Assembly (NCBI GenBank): GCA_010909165.1
Contig: MU008167.1
Coordinates: 1,104,001 to 1,168,000, forward strand
DNA: 64,000 nt
Reading direction: 5' to 3'
Origin: Anthoceros angustus
Lineage: Eukaryota > Streptophyta > Anthocerotopsida > Anthocerotales > Anthocerotaceae
Of this stretch, positions 17,827 to 28,960 are shown piece after piece. Below the pieces are notes generated by a model. The model was not told the DNA's origin. It did not search any database and saw only the letters and a list, made by a program, of their open reading frames with translations. The translations under genes were made by a program, and so were the position numbers. Numbering within the stretch: position 1 is the stretch's first letter; every line of letters starts with the position of its first letter.

Positions 17827-18825
17827 CATGCAGATGTAATTTCGGATTTGAGACGTAATGATGAAGAGTATTCTAAAGCCACTGGAGCTGCTTCAACAAT
17901 GAATGCCTTTCAACCACTAGTCGTTAGATCTTACGATCATCGTGATTTCTCATTGGGGCAAATATGGATTGGAAATACCGATGGATCAGACCACTCAAAC
18001 AATAAAAGTTGGATGGCACGTAAGTGGTATAGGTCGATTAATTTTTTGTCCAAATTGGAATAATCAGTGCGTTTTAGAGTGTCATTTGTGTTTTTTGATA
18101 GGTCTATCCAAATCTATACTTAGGTACGGGAAATGAAGATAAAACACATTTTTTTACATTTTGGATGGTAATTGTTTCCTTCCATACTCTTTCAATCAAA
18201 CTCCAACTTTAAGGTAATCGTAAGTGTTTTGTTCTCATATTTTGAAATGTGTTGTCAATGACAGTCAAGCGACTATGCCGATGGATGTTATAATTTTCAA
18301 TGTCTAGGGTTTGTTCGAATGAATGAGAGCCCAATGATACCAGGTTATCCTTTTGAAGCAGAAGACACTGACGGTTCTAGGGATTTTAGAGTTTCTGTAG
18401 AACAGGATAGAGATGGAGATTGGATGTTGTATGTAAATAACCAAGGAGTTGGACATTGGCCAAAGACTCTATTTGGAGATGGTGGGTTATCTAAATTTGC
18501 TAATATCTTGCAGTTTGGAGGAGAAGTTATTCGTGATAGAGACGGTGTGGAGGCTAGCTCAATGGTTATGGGAAATGGGGAATTTGCCTCAGCAATCCGA
18601 AATTTTGTCGATAGAGCATATCATGGAGAATTAACAATGGTGGATATAGACAATTCACGTTTGGACGTTCTTCTAAATACTTATCTCATTACTGGGCCAG
18701 AGGTTCACCAACAACAGGATCCTATTATGTATGATATTCAGTACCATAATAGAGGTGAGGAGAGTTCGGATGAAACATGGATGAATTACGGAGGCCCAAG
18801 TGATGAGGGGCTAATTTCCCCTTAA
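17827..18825 (+). pseudogene. Neprosin-domain (DUF239) protein gene, 5'-truncated and frame-shifted
   Basis: Three exons are visible: 17827-18019 ('FQPLVVRSYDHRDFSLGQIW', then 'TIKVGWH'), 18102-18167 ('VYPNLYLGTGNEDKTHFFTF' 'WM') and 18265-18825 ('SSDYADGCYNFQCLGFVRMN', 'DWMLYVNNQGVGHWPKTLF', 'ILQFGGEVI', 'ASSMVMGNGEF'). This is the standard block order of the plant neprosin/DUF239 domain, a family of secreted glutamic peptidases that cut after proline. The N-terminal activation domain and signal peptide are missing; upstream is unrelated transposon sequence. In exon 1 the frame must shift near 17995-18003 to join 'GQIWIGNTDGSDHSNN' to 'TIKVGWH', so a 1-2 nt indel (mutation or sequencing error) is present. 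Introns are 82 and 97 nt, GT-AG. Stop at 18823-18825. Confidence 0.8.
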
Positions 18826-19085
18826 TATGAGTATGACGAGTTCTAGCATTATAAATGGAAGTTTACAGTTTCATTGATATAGCTTTGAGAATATTAGCAA
18901 TCAAATAGGAAAGAAAATATAAGATTTTAGCCTTTGTAAAGGGTTATACATAATTTCACATAAAAAATACTTCAAAAATCTATGTCATTTATTAAATCAT
19001 TAAAAAAATTTAGTTATTTTGAAGTGTAGTATTTATTTATTTTACTTTGGTTTTGGTAGTGTTAAGTCAAAGATTCTTTATGCGT
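18826..19085. other. AT-rich 3' flank of the neprosin fragment
   Basis: AT-rich sequence with no reading frame. Presumably the 3' untranslated and downstream region. Confidence 0.5.
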
Positions 19086-19900
19086 TTCTCACATAGTGCT
19101 GGAACCTTGGAATTGTAGCTGGGTACCCAGGTAGAGAAAGAGATCCGTGTCCTCGATCAATTGCCTTAACCTTAGATATGCTGATCGCAAAGGTTCATTT
19201 GGCCTGAGCATAAACTTGGACGACTCTTGGATCTTCTCAAGGGATGAAGTCAGAAACATCTCTTTGAATTTGTTAAACATGACATCCATCGTGTATTCCA
19301 ACGCATCCATCTTCGAAGGTTGGACAATCTCCCCCTTCTCAACAACCTCTTTTCTCTCCTTCTAACGCTCTCTACTAGAGTTAGCACCCTGTCCTTGATC
19401 TTAGTACATAAGTCTTGTTCATCGAAACCTCTCTTCAAAGTCTGCTGAGGACATAGTTCCGTGTCTCCCAGTGAACAAATCGTTCTTGCTCGGCATAGTC
19501 TCTTGCTCCATTTTGCCTGTGTCAATGCTCTCCTCCGGCTGCAGAATCCTGATGGGACTGGAACTCCAGCTGAACTCATCACTTTTTCTAACAGAAGGCC
19601 AATGTTGTTCTTCCCCTCTAAATGCTTGCAAAAGAGTATGCTCGTTCGTCCAGCCATGTCAAACAGACCACTCCTCAATCAACCCTTCTCATGTACCTCA
19701 CAACAACTGGAATGTTACCAAATGACTCTCCCATCTCTGCCCAACCAGCTAACCAAGCCAATGCGTCTACGACTTCTATCCACAGTCTTTCTCAGACTAC
19801 TGCTGGTTTTAATTGTAGCAAGCTAGCTAGCTCGACAATTGTCAATCTACCACACCTAAGCTTCGAATAATCAATGGCAGAATTCCTGTCCATAAGGAAA
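19085..19900 (-). mobile_element. Ty3/gypsy-like gag fragment
   Basis: Minus-strand frame 19310-19089 encodes 'LEYTMDVMFNKFKEMFLTSS', then 'LEKIQESSKFMLRPNEPLRS' and 'AYLRLRQLIEDTD', a helical pattern typical of retrotransposon gag (capsid) regions. Upstream frames 19678-19250 overlap in other phases, showing frame decay. No protease or RT follows. Confidence 0.45.
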
Positions 19901-20628
19901 CACGTGCTTATCTTTTCGGCGCTGTCATCAATTGGACGGAATCACACTTCGGCTGCTTTGTAGCAGATTTCTAGACCGGAACTTGGATGATTTCTGCTGC
20001 TCCCTCCAACCTCCGGTTGCCACAGCCTTTCTTCGATACACCAAACCTGTCTCAAACAACAAATTCGATTGTTGATGTGGAAAACGTGACACAAGTCTAC
20101 GACCTGCCCCGGGAATGCGATCCAACAGAGGTATTTTTGAAAATAAATCAAAACTAACCAGGGGGAGAAATCTTCAGCAAGGGTTCTGATTCTGTAAAAG
20201 AAGCCCAGCCGGCAGGTAGGCGGCTCGAAAATCAACCGAGTTATATGGACGGTCTTCTCTTTGTGAAAGAAAGCCCGGCCGCCGAAAAACAAGTATTCCG
20301 AGGCGCACTGCGTAGGCATGCTATTACATCCCTTTTAGGTAACAGTATTTTAAATACATAGAATAATAATGAATAGGCAGACAAAATTAAGCAGGTGAAC
20401 AATCGTTTGATGAAAGAAGCTGGGCCGGGCGCGGATGGTGGATTACAACAAACACAGTATGTAGGTAGTGGGCCATCTTCAAACACTAAACGCTAGGGTT
20501 GATGTTATTGCTTTGTTTGCCGGCACTTGGCCGCGGGTGCGATGACGATGCGGGGCTGGGGGGGCAGGAGGGACGGGGCCCGCAGGAGCTGAGAGCGGCG
20601 CGGTGGATCGGGGACAGCGCCAGCCGCC
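19900..20628. other. Upstream region of full-length symplekin
   Basis: No gene is recognised. The last 150 bp are GC-rich and include 'acgctagggttgatg' at about 20490, likely leader sequence of the gene starting at 20629. Confidence 0.4.
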
Positions 20629-23600
20629 ATGGCGTCGGTGCGGGAGCAGGCGGTGGCGCTGCTCAACGACGCCAAGCTGCAGGCGGACTCGTCTTCCAAG
20701 GTGGATCACCTGAAGCAGTTGATGGAGCTGGTGCTGTACCGGGATCCCGACCTGCTGGGGGAGTTTGTGCCGCACCTGTTGGAATTCCAGTCTGAGCCCG
20801 GCTGGTTCTTGCGCAAGTATCTGGCGGAGATGGTGGAGCTGGTAGGCATGAAGTTCTTGAAGCACGTCCCGGTGATGGTGCCGACTCTCCTGGTGCTGCT
20901 GAGGGACTCAGCGGCCGCGGTTGTGCAGCGGGCCATCATCACCGCCACGCACCTCTTCGGCTACACCTTCGAGCAGCTGGTTTTGCAGGGGATCTACTCC
21001 CGGCAGGTGGAGAAGTGGCTTGTGGAGGCCTGGGCCGGCATGGTCAAGGTGAAGGAGGCTGTCTTCCCGACCGCGTCCCTTGACGGCAACGACGTGATCC
21101 GCCTGCATGCCATCAAGTTCGTGGAGAGCGCCATTCTGCTCTTCACGCCGGATCCTAACAGCTCGGCCAGGCCCTCGCTGCAGGCGGAAGGCGCGTCCAA
21201 GGAGTGTAATGTGGCGTGGATCTCGGGAGGCCATCCCATCCTCGGCGCCAGTGAATTAGGTCAAGAAGCCAGCCGGAGCCTGGGGCTGCTTCTGGGCCAA
21301 TTGAGGGCTCCAGAGGTGTCGTCTCTCCCGGGCCCTGTCGCCATTGTCTTGTTGAACAGCTTAGGTAATATTGCAAAGAAAAGGCCCACCCTGTTCGGAA
21401 GAATTCTGCCTGTCTTGATTGCTCTAGGTCCCAATTGCGACGCCATCAAGGGATCTCAGGTCACCAGCGTCATCCACACTCTTAGAACCAATTTGCTAGG
21501 GTTGCTGAAGTGCACGCATCCCGGAGCTGCTCCCTGGCGAGAGCGCCTGGTCGGGGCTCTGCGGGCGATGAACGCCGGGGAGTCTGCGGAAGCCGCGCTT
21601 CGGCAGGTCGGGCGGGTGCTGCGGGGGGCTGACAGGGAGCCGGGCGGGGTTGTGGAACGCCGCCCTGCTGCTGTTGCTGCCAAGGATGAGCGGTTGCAGG
21701 TTTCCGCGTCTCTCTTCATCAACTCCACAGACGCTGGCCGGAAGAGAGCCATGGTGCACGAGAATGGGAATCAGGCAGGAGATGTGGAGGATTTGGTGAA
21801 GAGGTTGAGGCCGAATCCTTCGGCTGCTGCCGCTGCTGCCATGAGTTCCTATGCCTCGCATCTGCAATCGGAGGGGCAACGTAGGGTTCTGGGACTGAAC
21901 GGGAAGGGAGCGGGAGCCGGAGCGGTCTCCCTGCAGCAGCAGATCAATACCATGATTGGAGATGTGGTGTCACAGGGGGGGCAGTATGAGACGACTGTCG
22001 ATGTTCTGATTGCCAGCATCCCGCTGGAAGTGCTTGTGGACGTTGTTGTCGCTAATATGATGTATTTGCCCACGCGCCCGCCTGCGCAATCTTTAAGTCC
22101 CGGTGCCGATTCCGCATATTCTGTGGATGGACCAGCCGCGACGGCTGGCCTGCGACTCCAGCACTCTTCGTCGCATTTTGTCGTCGACGGTCGGCCGCAG
22201 CATCTGGAATCCCGTCTGCAGCCTGATCTTCGGCGGGATCCAAGACGTGGGCTGGTTCCGGGGACTGGTCCATCTCTAGAGAAAGACGCGGGAGTAGGAG
22301 GAGCAGTGGGCGTAGGTGCAGTAGTGGCAGGGCCAGTAGTGAAAATTGAGAGAGCGGATCTGGTGAAGATAGAGGAGCCGACATACCCTGGCAGCAGAGA
22401 TCCCAGGGGAGCGGGTCGGGGTCAGGCATCTCAACTGCCTACGGCTAAATTCAGGCCCATGCCCATCAAAGTCGAGCCAGTTGACAGTGCTCCTCAAGCC
22501 CAAGGAAATGAGGATGGAGGATTTCCGGCAATGGGTTTATACGCAGAGCTTTCAAAGCCTCCTTTAGTCATATCTGCTCACTCCGCTCCCCCTTCTAATA
22601 TCCTCAGGCTTGAGGATCTGACTACTGCGCTCAGTGCTGCAAAAGAGGGACAGCGTAGTGTAGCAACTTCCGTACCAGGGCCTATTCCTGTTCTCCCTCT
22701 CCACGTTGAGCAGCAGTCTGGCCTTTGCAAGAGGGCTGTCATGCGAATTTTGGAGTGTCACAAGGCAGTTGAAGCTGCTGGGAGAGGTGACTTACGCATG
22801 GCAACGCTTGCTCGCTTGGTGTCCCAGTCTCGAGAGGATGGTGTGCTGGATGTGTTCCGGAAATATTTGTTGGCAGATTATCATGTCCACAAGGGTCATG
22901 AACTTGCTTTACATGTGCTCTATCAGCTCTATGTGGGGCAAGCATTTGATTCAGACAGCCCTCCAAACCTTTTGGAGATACATCCTGCGTATGAGAGTTT
23001 TCTTCTCTTACTGGCTGAAGGTCTTAAAGACACACTGCCTCCTTCTGACAAGTCTTTGAGCAGATTATTTGCAGAGTCTCCAGTGCTACCTGGATCAGCT
23101 CTCAGGTTGCTTGAAGGTCTTTGTACTCCCTCCTCTCAGGTAAAGGATGAGAAGGAAGTTTTGAGTGCCGAACGCATTACCCAGGGGCTAAGTATTATTT
23201 GGAGTCTCATTCTGCAGAGGCCTCCAGTCAGGGAGACCTGTTTAAGAATTGCACTGCAGTGTGCAGTACACGAGCATGAGGCTGTAAGAACTAAGGCTAT
23301 CCGACTCGTCGCGAATAAGTTGTATCCGCTTAGCTATGTTGCACCCAAGATAGAGTCCTTTGCAGCAGACATGTTGCTTTCTGTTGTTGATCCGCGAGAA
23401 GTGCCTGGTAAGGTACAGGACAGCATGGACGTAGACGCATCGACAATAGTACAGGATATGGAAACCAAGAAGATGAGTGACCAGGTGAATGGCGTGGAAG
23501 GGAAACAAGGTGAAGTTTTGGGGTCGGTTGTTGCCGATGAGATGACTGGTGGGGATGATGGTCAGAGGAGCAAAATCAACGTGACAATGGCAGAGGCACA

Positions 23601-24594
23601 ACGCTGCATGTCTCTCTTTTTTGCCTTGTGCACCAAGAAGCATGCCCTACTAGGGCAGCTGTTCAGTGTATACGGCCGTGCCTCCAAGGAGTTCAAACAG
23701 GCTGTGAAGCAGAGGATGCCACTTGTTGTGCGATCCATAGGGGCCTCATCTCCTGAGCTACTGAACTTAATAGCTAATCCTCCTCCTGGCAGCTCAAATC
23801 TGCTGCTGGGAGTGTTGCATAGCATTTCGGAAGGCGGTACAATGTCTCAGGAGTTGATCTCCACAGTGAAACAACTGTATGAAAAGCTCCACGATGCTAG
23901 TTTTCTTATCCCAATTCTGTCTTCCTTTTCTAAAGAGGAGGTCCTGCCCATCTTTCCCCGCCTGGTGGAGTTGCCACCAGAAACTTTCCAAAGCTCCCTC
24001 GATCGCATTCTGCAGGGTTCTGCTCATTCTGGTCCTGCAATGACACCAGCAGAGGTTTTACTTGCCCTCCATGATATTGATCCTCGCCGAGACGCTTTGC
24101 CATTGAAGAAGATTACAGATGCCTGCTCAGCCTGCCTTCAGCAGCGAACTGTGTTCACGCAACAGGTTCTGGCAAGAGTGTTGAATCAGATGGTTGAACA
24201 GACTCCACTTCCTTTGCTTTTTATGCGGACTGTGATTCAGGCTGTAGGTGCTTTTCCTTCTCTGGTGGACTTTGTTATGGAAATACTCTCAAGACTTGTT
24301 AATAAGCAGATATGGAAAACTCCAAAGTTGTGGGTCGGTTTTCTCAAATGTGCAAATCAGACTATGCCACGCTCATTTCATGTGTTACTGCAACTACCAG
24401 CGCTTCAGTTGGAGGATGCTTTAAACAAACAGCCGACCTTGAGGGCTCCTCTTGCTGCCCATGCTATGAAGCCAAACATCAGGGCAAATATTCCACGATC
24501 ATCTTTGGTTTTGTTGGGGATTCTCCAGGATGGTCCAGCTCCTGATTCTGTTGCCCCAAGTGCTACCCCACAGGCAGAAATTCCAACGACATGA
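20629..24594 (+). CDS. ESP4: Symplekin/Pta1-like mRNA 3'-processing scaffold (ESP4 homologue)
   Basis: A single 1321-residue frame from ATG 20629, with a Kozak-like 'gccgccatggcg' context. The N-terminal third is HEAT-like and matches the symplekin N-terminal (DUF3453) region ('MKFLKHVPVMVPTLLVLLRD', 'ELGQEASRSLGLLLGQLRAP', 'VAIVLLNSLGNIAKKRPT'). A variable middle (about 330-650) is followed by more helical repeats ('IALQCAVHEHEAVRTKAIRL'). Residues about 1085-1280 form the Symplekin C-terminal domain ('LPIFPRLVELPPETFQSSLD', 'TPAEVLLALHDIDPRRDALP', 'QTPLPLLFMRTVIQAVGAFP'). The length is near that of plant symplekins. The protein is expected in the nucleus, scaffolding CPSF/CstF in cleavage and polyadenylation; Arabidopsis ESP4 loss alters silencing through read-through. 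No intron interrupts it, which is unusual for a gene this long beside intron-rich neighbours. Confidence 0.92.
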   Translation: MASVREQAVALLNDAKLQADSSSKVDHLKQLMELVLYRDPDLLGEFVPHLLEFQSEPGWFLRKYLAEMVELVGMKFLKHVPVMVPTLLVLLRDSAAAVVQRAIITATHLFGYTFEQLVLQGIYSRQVEKWLVEAWAGMVKVKEAVFPTASLDGNDVIRLHAIKFVESAILLFTPDPNSSARPSLQAEGASKECNVAWISGGHPILGASELGQEASRSLGLLLGQLRAPEVSSLPGPVAIVLLNSLGNIAKKRPTLFGRILPVLIALGPNCDAIKGSQVTSVIHTLRTNLLGLLKCTHPGAAPWRERLVGALRAMNAGESAEAALRQVGRVLRGADREPGGVVERRPAAVAAKDERLQVSASLFINSTDAGRKRAMVHENGNQAGDVEDLVKRLRPNPSAAAAAAMSSYASHLQSEGQRRVLGLNGKGAGAGAVSLQQQINTMIGDVVSQGGQYETTVDVLIASIPLEVLVDVVVANMMYLPTRPPAQSLSPGADSAYSVDGPAATAGLRLQHSSSHFVVDGRPQHLESRLQPDLRRDPRRGLVPGTGPSLEKDAGVGGAVGVGAVVAGPVVKIERADLVKIEEPTYPGSRDPRGAGRGQASQLPTAKFRPMPIKVEPVDSAPQAQGNEDGGFPAMGLYAELSKPPLVISAHSAPPSNILRLEDLTTALSAAKEGQRSVATSVPGPIPVLPLHVEQQSGLCKRAVMRILECHKAVEAAGRGDLRMATLARLVSQSREDGVLDVFRKYLLADYHVHKGHELALHVLYQLYVGQAFDSDSPPNLLEIHPAYESFLLLLAEGLKDTLPPSDKSLSRLFAESPVLPGSALRLLEGLCTPSSQVKDEKEVLSAERITQGLSIIWSLILQRPPVRETCLRIALQCAVHEHEAVRTKAIRLVANKLYPLSYVAPKIESFAADMLLSVVDPREVPGKVQDSMDVDASTIVQDMETKKMSDQVNGVEGKQGEVLGSVVADEMTGGDDGQRSKINVTMAEAQRCMSLFFALCTKKHALLGQLFSVYGRASKEFKQAVKQRMPLVVRSIGASSPELLNLIANPPPGSSNLLLGVLHSISEGGTMSQELISTVKQLYEKLHDASFLIPILSSFSKEEVLPIFPRLVELPPETFQSSLDRILQGSAHSGPAMTPAEVLLALHDIDPRRDALPLKKITDACSACLQQRTVFTQQVLARVLNQMVEQTPLPLLFMRTVIQAVGAFPSLVDFVMEILSRLVNKQIWKTPKLWVGFLKCANQTMPRSFHVLLQLPALQLEDALNKQPTLRAPLAAHAMKPNIRANIPRSSLVLLGILQDGPAPDSVAPSATPQAEIPTT

Positions 24595-25637
24595 TCATTA
24601 GTGTGGATGCTAATTATCTGGATCTGACCTCATGTTAAGCAGGTTACCTTCTCAAAGAACCAGAGCACCGGCATGGAAAAATGTCTGGAAGTATGCAAGA
24701 TCCCCAGTTCAAATCTCTGACCATGAAAATGCTCAAGAGGGAGACTTCCAGGACAAGCTGCAGGTGGAAGTTTGGAATGTAGAAATGTCTCGCTGTCTTG
24801 ATGGTGGCGGGACATTCTGGGGGAGGTGACTTTTGCTAAGGCTGGCAATGATTGGATTCCAGAACTAGCTGTGGAAGCTTCCTGGCTAGTTTTGGAAAGA
24901 AATGTCAGCCCTGTAAGCTTGACAAGCAATGAAGCAGTCTGGATTCCACGAGCCCCTGTCGGGGCAGGTTCCAGGCAGACAAGTTTGAAGAATGTCTACC
25001 GAGCAGGTACCTCATCTTCCCACCTCTTGTCAGTGGCAGCATGATTCATTTTGTTTGATGTTTGTTCCTGTGTGCTGGTCAGTCAAGCGACCCAGTCTTT
25101 TGAGGATTTCTTGGGAAGTTGGCTGCCTTATATGTTCTCATTTCTGAGACCACTTTCAGGTTCCCTATTCTAATATTTCTCTGCTTCAGGTTTCAAGCCA
25201 TGACGTTCATCCTCTCCGATATTCAAAGATGAGGACTGCACTACCTACTTTGCAGCTAGCCTGGGCACTACTCCCTTGGCACTGCTCTCCCCGTACTAGG
25301 CGAACGTTATTGTTGTGAACATATTCGAAGTGCCCGATACGGCGCTTTGTAATTGTATCACGCAGAAAATGGCAATAATGCTCGTAAACCGTTTCTTCTG
25401 TGTGTGACTTTTGCAAGCGACGATATTCAACACTTATCTCCCTTTGTTTGACAAACTCAATGCCTAATCAACGAATCTTTTCTGCGGGCCAAATGCTTTT
25501 CCAGCAGTGCAGTTCGTCTCAATCATCTACAGACTCGAATGGGTCAAAGCATGTAGGTTACTGTATCTGTTTTCGCTATCTGGATTTAATCGCAAATTTA
25601 TCCTTTCCCGATCACTGGGCGTTTGGGCAAGATATCT
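24595..25637. other. Intergenic region between symplekin (+) and Der (-)
   Basis: The genes converge here. Open frames at 24632-25044 are short and without family resemblance; the sequence probably holds both 3' untranslated regions. No RNA gene or repeat is recognised. Confidence 0.5.
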
Positions 25638-28108
25638 TCAGAACGTTCTGCCCCTGCTATTGTTTCTCTGCAACACGCGCACAGGAATGCCACCAAGATT
25701 GAAGTCTTCCTGAAGAGCAGAGACCAGAAACCGCAGGTCCGAGGCCTGTAGCTTCCCAACCCCACTGACAAAGACAACAAATGTTGGCGGCCTCGATTTC
25801 ACTTGTGTCATATATCGTACCTTTGGACCATGCCCTCCACCGACTTTAGGATGTCGGCTGATAACCTGTCAGCAAGGAAACTCACCCCAATCGTAAGGTC
25901 CTGGCTCTCCCACACAAGTGCAGACATGAAAGCCATACTACTACCTTCTGCAGCCACTTGTTGAGTTGTGCAGTTGACAACCTGCGACACCACCTCTCGT
26001 AGCAACCAAATACGTTGCTCATGATTTCTGCCCGCCCTTGTCCATCTCTTGCCGATGCGAAACAGACTGGTAGATTGTCAATCTGTAAGACAGCGTACCA
26101 CTTACTCAAAACATGGCCGATAGCAGGGAGGTCTGCAGAGCAGTCTGTTCAAGTTTAAAAGGACTACCTGAGGGAGGAGTAGTTTCAACTCCTTTGGCAC
26201 TGCCTGCAAAACCTTCTTGCGCAGCTTAGCATTTTCAGGACCCTCAAGGAGATCCATTTTGTTCACTACCACAACAAGGCCCCGACCCTCTTCAACCACC
26301 CACTGTGCCAGTGCAGCTTCTGCATGAAGCAGAGTCTTCCTTGCATTTGCAATCTGAGGAATTGCCACCACATTGAGGTACACATAAGTAAACCAATATC
26401 TGGCTACAGGAACTCGCATGTCCTAAGAGTATCAACCAAACCAGCGATGACAGAAAGGGAGTGCAAAGAAATAGACCTCCTCAGCATCTAGCACAAGAGC
26501 TACAATATGCGCCCGCATGATACTTTCCCTTGCATGCATAGCACTCAAAGCGGCAGGTCCCTCTTCTAGGCGAGATCTTTGCATCCATCCAGCTGTATCA
26601 ACCTGAAGGCAAACGATATAAATTTCCAAAACATGTCCCCATCCAAACTAGGCCATTCACCAAATGACAACAGATCACTAACCAGGTAAACCGTCTCTCC
26701 TTCATACTCAAACTTCACACGGACAGCATCCCGCGTGAGACCCGGCTCAGAGCCTGTGAGAACACGCTCCTGCTGGAGCAAAGCATTTAAGAGAGTAGAT
26801 TTTCCAACATTTGGCCGTCCTGCTATGGCCAGCTGCAGTGGAACCTTTTTCACAGCCTCTGTGCTGTCGATATCACCGTTGACATCATCAACTGCACAGA
26901 ATGCAAAGGGAGGTAAACGAAACACCGTACTCACACACTTTCAGATAAGAAGAGAACTAACGAAACGGTAAAATAGTGGGCAGGCAACGAAAGTCCCATT
27001 ACCTGCTCCTTCGTCAAAGGTTTCCAGCATGAACTCTTCGATCCAGGGTTCAAGGGCAGTGAACAACTCACTCATGCCTTCCCCAGTCTCTGCTGAAAGT
27101 GCAAGAGGATCACCAAAACCAAGGCCTTGCGCTTCCGCTAAAGTTGCCAAAATCCCTCCACTTGCATCGTTGTGAAAACCTTCTGCTTTATTCAGCAGAA
27201 CGAGAACACGGATATGTGGAGCATGCCTCCGCAACCACTTGCCAATATCAGCATCCCCGGGATGCAAGCCGGCCCTACCTGAAAGGCATGCTACTCACCG
27301 TAAACGTCTAGCAGGGAAGACAGGTTCTAGCAGGTCCACAGAGATTTCTTAATATACAAAATCAACGGAAGCGAGGGAGAAGAGCCAGGAACCTGCCATC
27401 GACGAGAAACAGAGCAATTTGGCAGTTGCTCAGAGCTGCAGCTGTCAATCCAGCAGTTCTAGCCAAGAGGTTATTACTTTCTGCCTCTGTCTCAAGGCCA
27501 GCTGTGTCAGCCACAATAAATCGCATGTCCCCTAGCCTTGCCATACCCTCTCTCACATCGCGAGTGACATGAGCATCTGGTGTGTCGTACACCAAGGCCT
27601 CCCTTTTTCTTGTCAACCTGTTGGCAACATCGTCAGGCCATTACATGAAAACACACACAAGCCAGAGCATTTTCGCACGAAAGAGGCTATCTCACCTGTT
27701 GAACAAAGCTGATTTGCCCACGTTCGGTCTCCCCACAATCATAACCTTCGGCAGCACCCTGGCACGGGTTCTTCCACTTCCCTGTTCAACAACGGCATCC
27801 GATCGAAATGCCTTCACCTCCCCAGCCTCCCATGACCCGTTGGCAGCATCTTCTACGTGTCGAACTGCCGGGCCGGCCTGTGAAGCCAATGACAGTTCTT
27901 CTCGCTCGCATCTAAGCGCAGCTGTGCACAATGAGGCACCGTGTCTCCCCTCCGACCAAATCCAAGATTGCTTTACAACATCTCGAGCAACATTCCTGAC
28001 ACCGTCCTTGCCCGGCCAGTGCAACCGCCCCAGCGGCTCATACAGGCCGGGCTTGGCATGTCTAAGAGTAGCCAAGCTGGCATCCAACAGACTCCGCCAT
28101 CGCCTCAT
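25638..28108 (-). CDS. DER: Der/EngA-type double-Era GTPase, probably organellar
   Basis: Eight exons, complement(join(25638..25820, 25945..26082, 26168..26353, 26477..26602, 26683..26891, 27003..27274, 27393..27617, 27696..28108)), give 583 residues with consistent phases and GT-AG introns of 78-124 nt. GTPase domain 1 has G1 '[13 protein letters not shown]', G3 'ADTAGLE' and G4 'LLNKAEG'. Domain 2 has '[15 protein letters not shown]', '[16 protein letters not shown]' and '[11 protein letters not shown]'. The C-terminus is the KH-like domain ('[20 protein letters not shown]', '[14 protein letters not shown]'). Bacterial Der acts in 50S ribosomal subunit maturation, and plant homologues act in plastids or mitochondria. 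The ~115-residue basic N-terminus ('[20 protein letters not shown]') suggests a transit peptide; which organelle is unclear. The start is the first ATG after an in-frame stop five codons upstream. Fragments of this gene occur at 33.5 and 43.7-44.7 kb. Confidence 0.92.
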
Positions 28109-28960
28109 CAGGGTTCCCGCTCAGGAAGCCTGCTAAACCTCCGAGGCTATCCCCATCTAGGACCGAGAATTGCTTGTCTTCGGCTCTCCAAGTGCCCTAG
28201 CAGATCATCCTGCACCAGGCCGGCATTTAGACAAATCACAGGAATTTTCGCGCACGCACCGACAGCTCCTGGCTGAGCCCCTGGGCCTCAAGTCAGACGT
28301 TGGAAGACTGTTTCGAGCTCTTTCGACTCCGTTTCTTGACAGTGTCGTGCAAGCAACTGTGGGAGAACTACAGCTGAGGATCCAGCACAGGACCAGGACC
28401 AGGCTCTGCAGGCCCTCGTTTGTTGATTCAGCACAAGTTGCTCAGACGATACATTCAGGTTTCAACTGATTCCCTGCACCAGCAGATCTGGCGCACAGAT
28501 TTCACTCGGAAGAAGCCGTCAGACCGATCTGAGGGTACATCTTTTTTCAGATTTGGGACTACGAAGAAACACATGAGCCAGCGGACTCCGGCGTAAATGG
28601 CTGTCTGTCTGGATAGACCTTTGACGATGCTTCGATCAGTAGCAAATCTCAGGGCACGAGTTTGGACCCCCTGAAGCTGTTGCTATTTCTCATCATACTG
28701 AAGTACAAGGCCGCTGCATCCTTCCATGTGTAGTTGTGTAGTAGGAGACAAACGAAAAGCGAATTCTGGGGATAGACCCATTCAAAGAAGGGCACAACGG
28801 GAGTGTGCTGCACGGCTCTTTGGAATAAACCCCAAGCCCCAAGCAACCTCAAGCTCGCTGTTCCTTCGTTCCCGCACCGTGATGTTACGTTAGTTCTCCA
28901 CCGTCCCATTCGCAAAGGTCCGTTGATCTGAGGAGGGTTAGCCTCTCTCCTTGCCAAGAT
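28109..28960. other. Upstream region of Der
   Basis: Small frames on both strands show no family resemblance. Expected to hold the promoter and 5' leader of the minus-strand Der gene. Nothing else recognised before the LTR-like sequence. Confidence 0.4.

Noticed and set aside
20629-24594. Possibility that the intronless symplekin is a retrocopy
   Set aside because: No poly-A tract or target duplication is seen, and the diverged paralogue at 7.5 kb is equally intronless, so the intronless state is shared and old.
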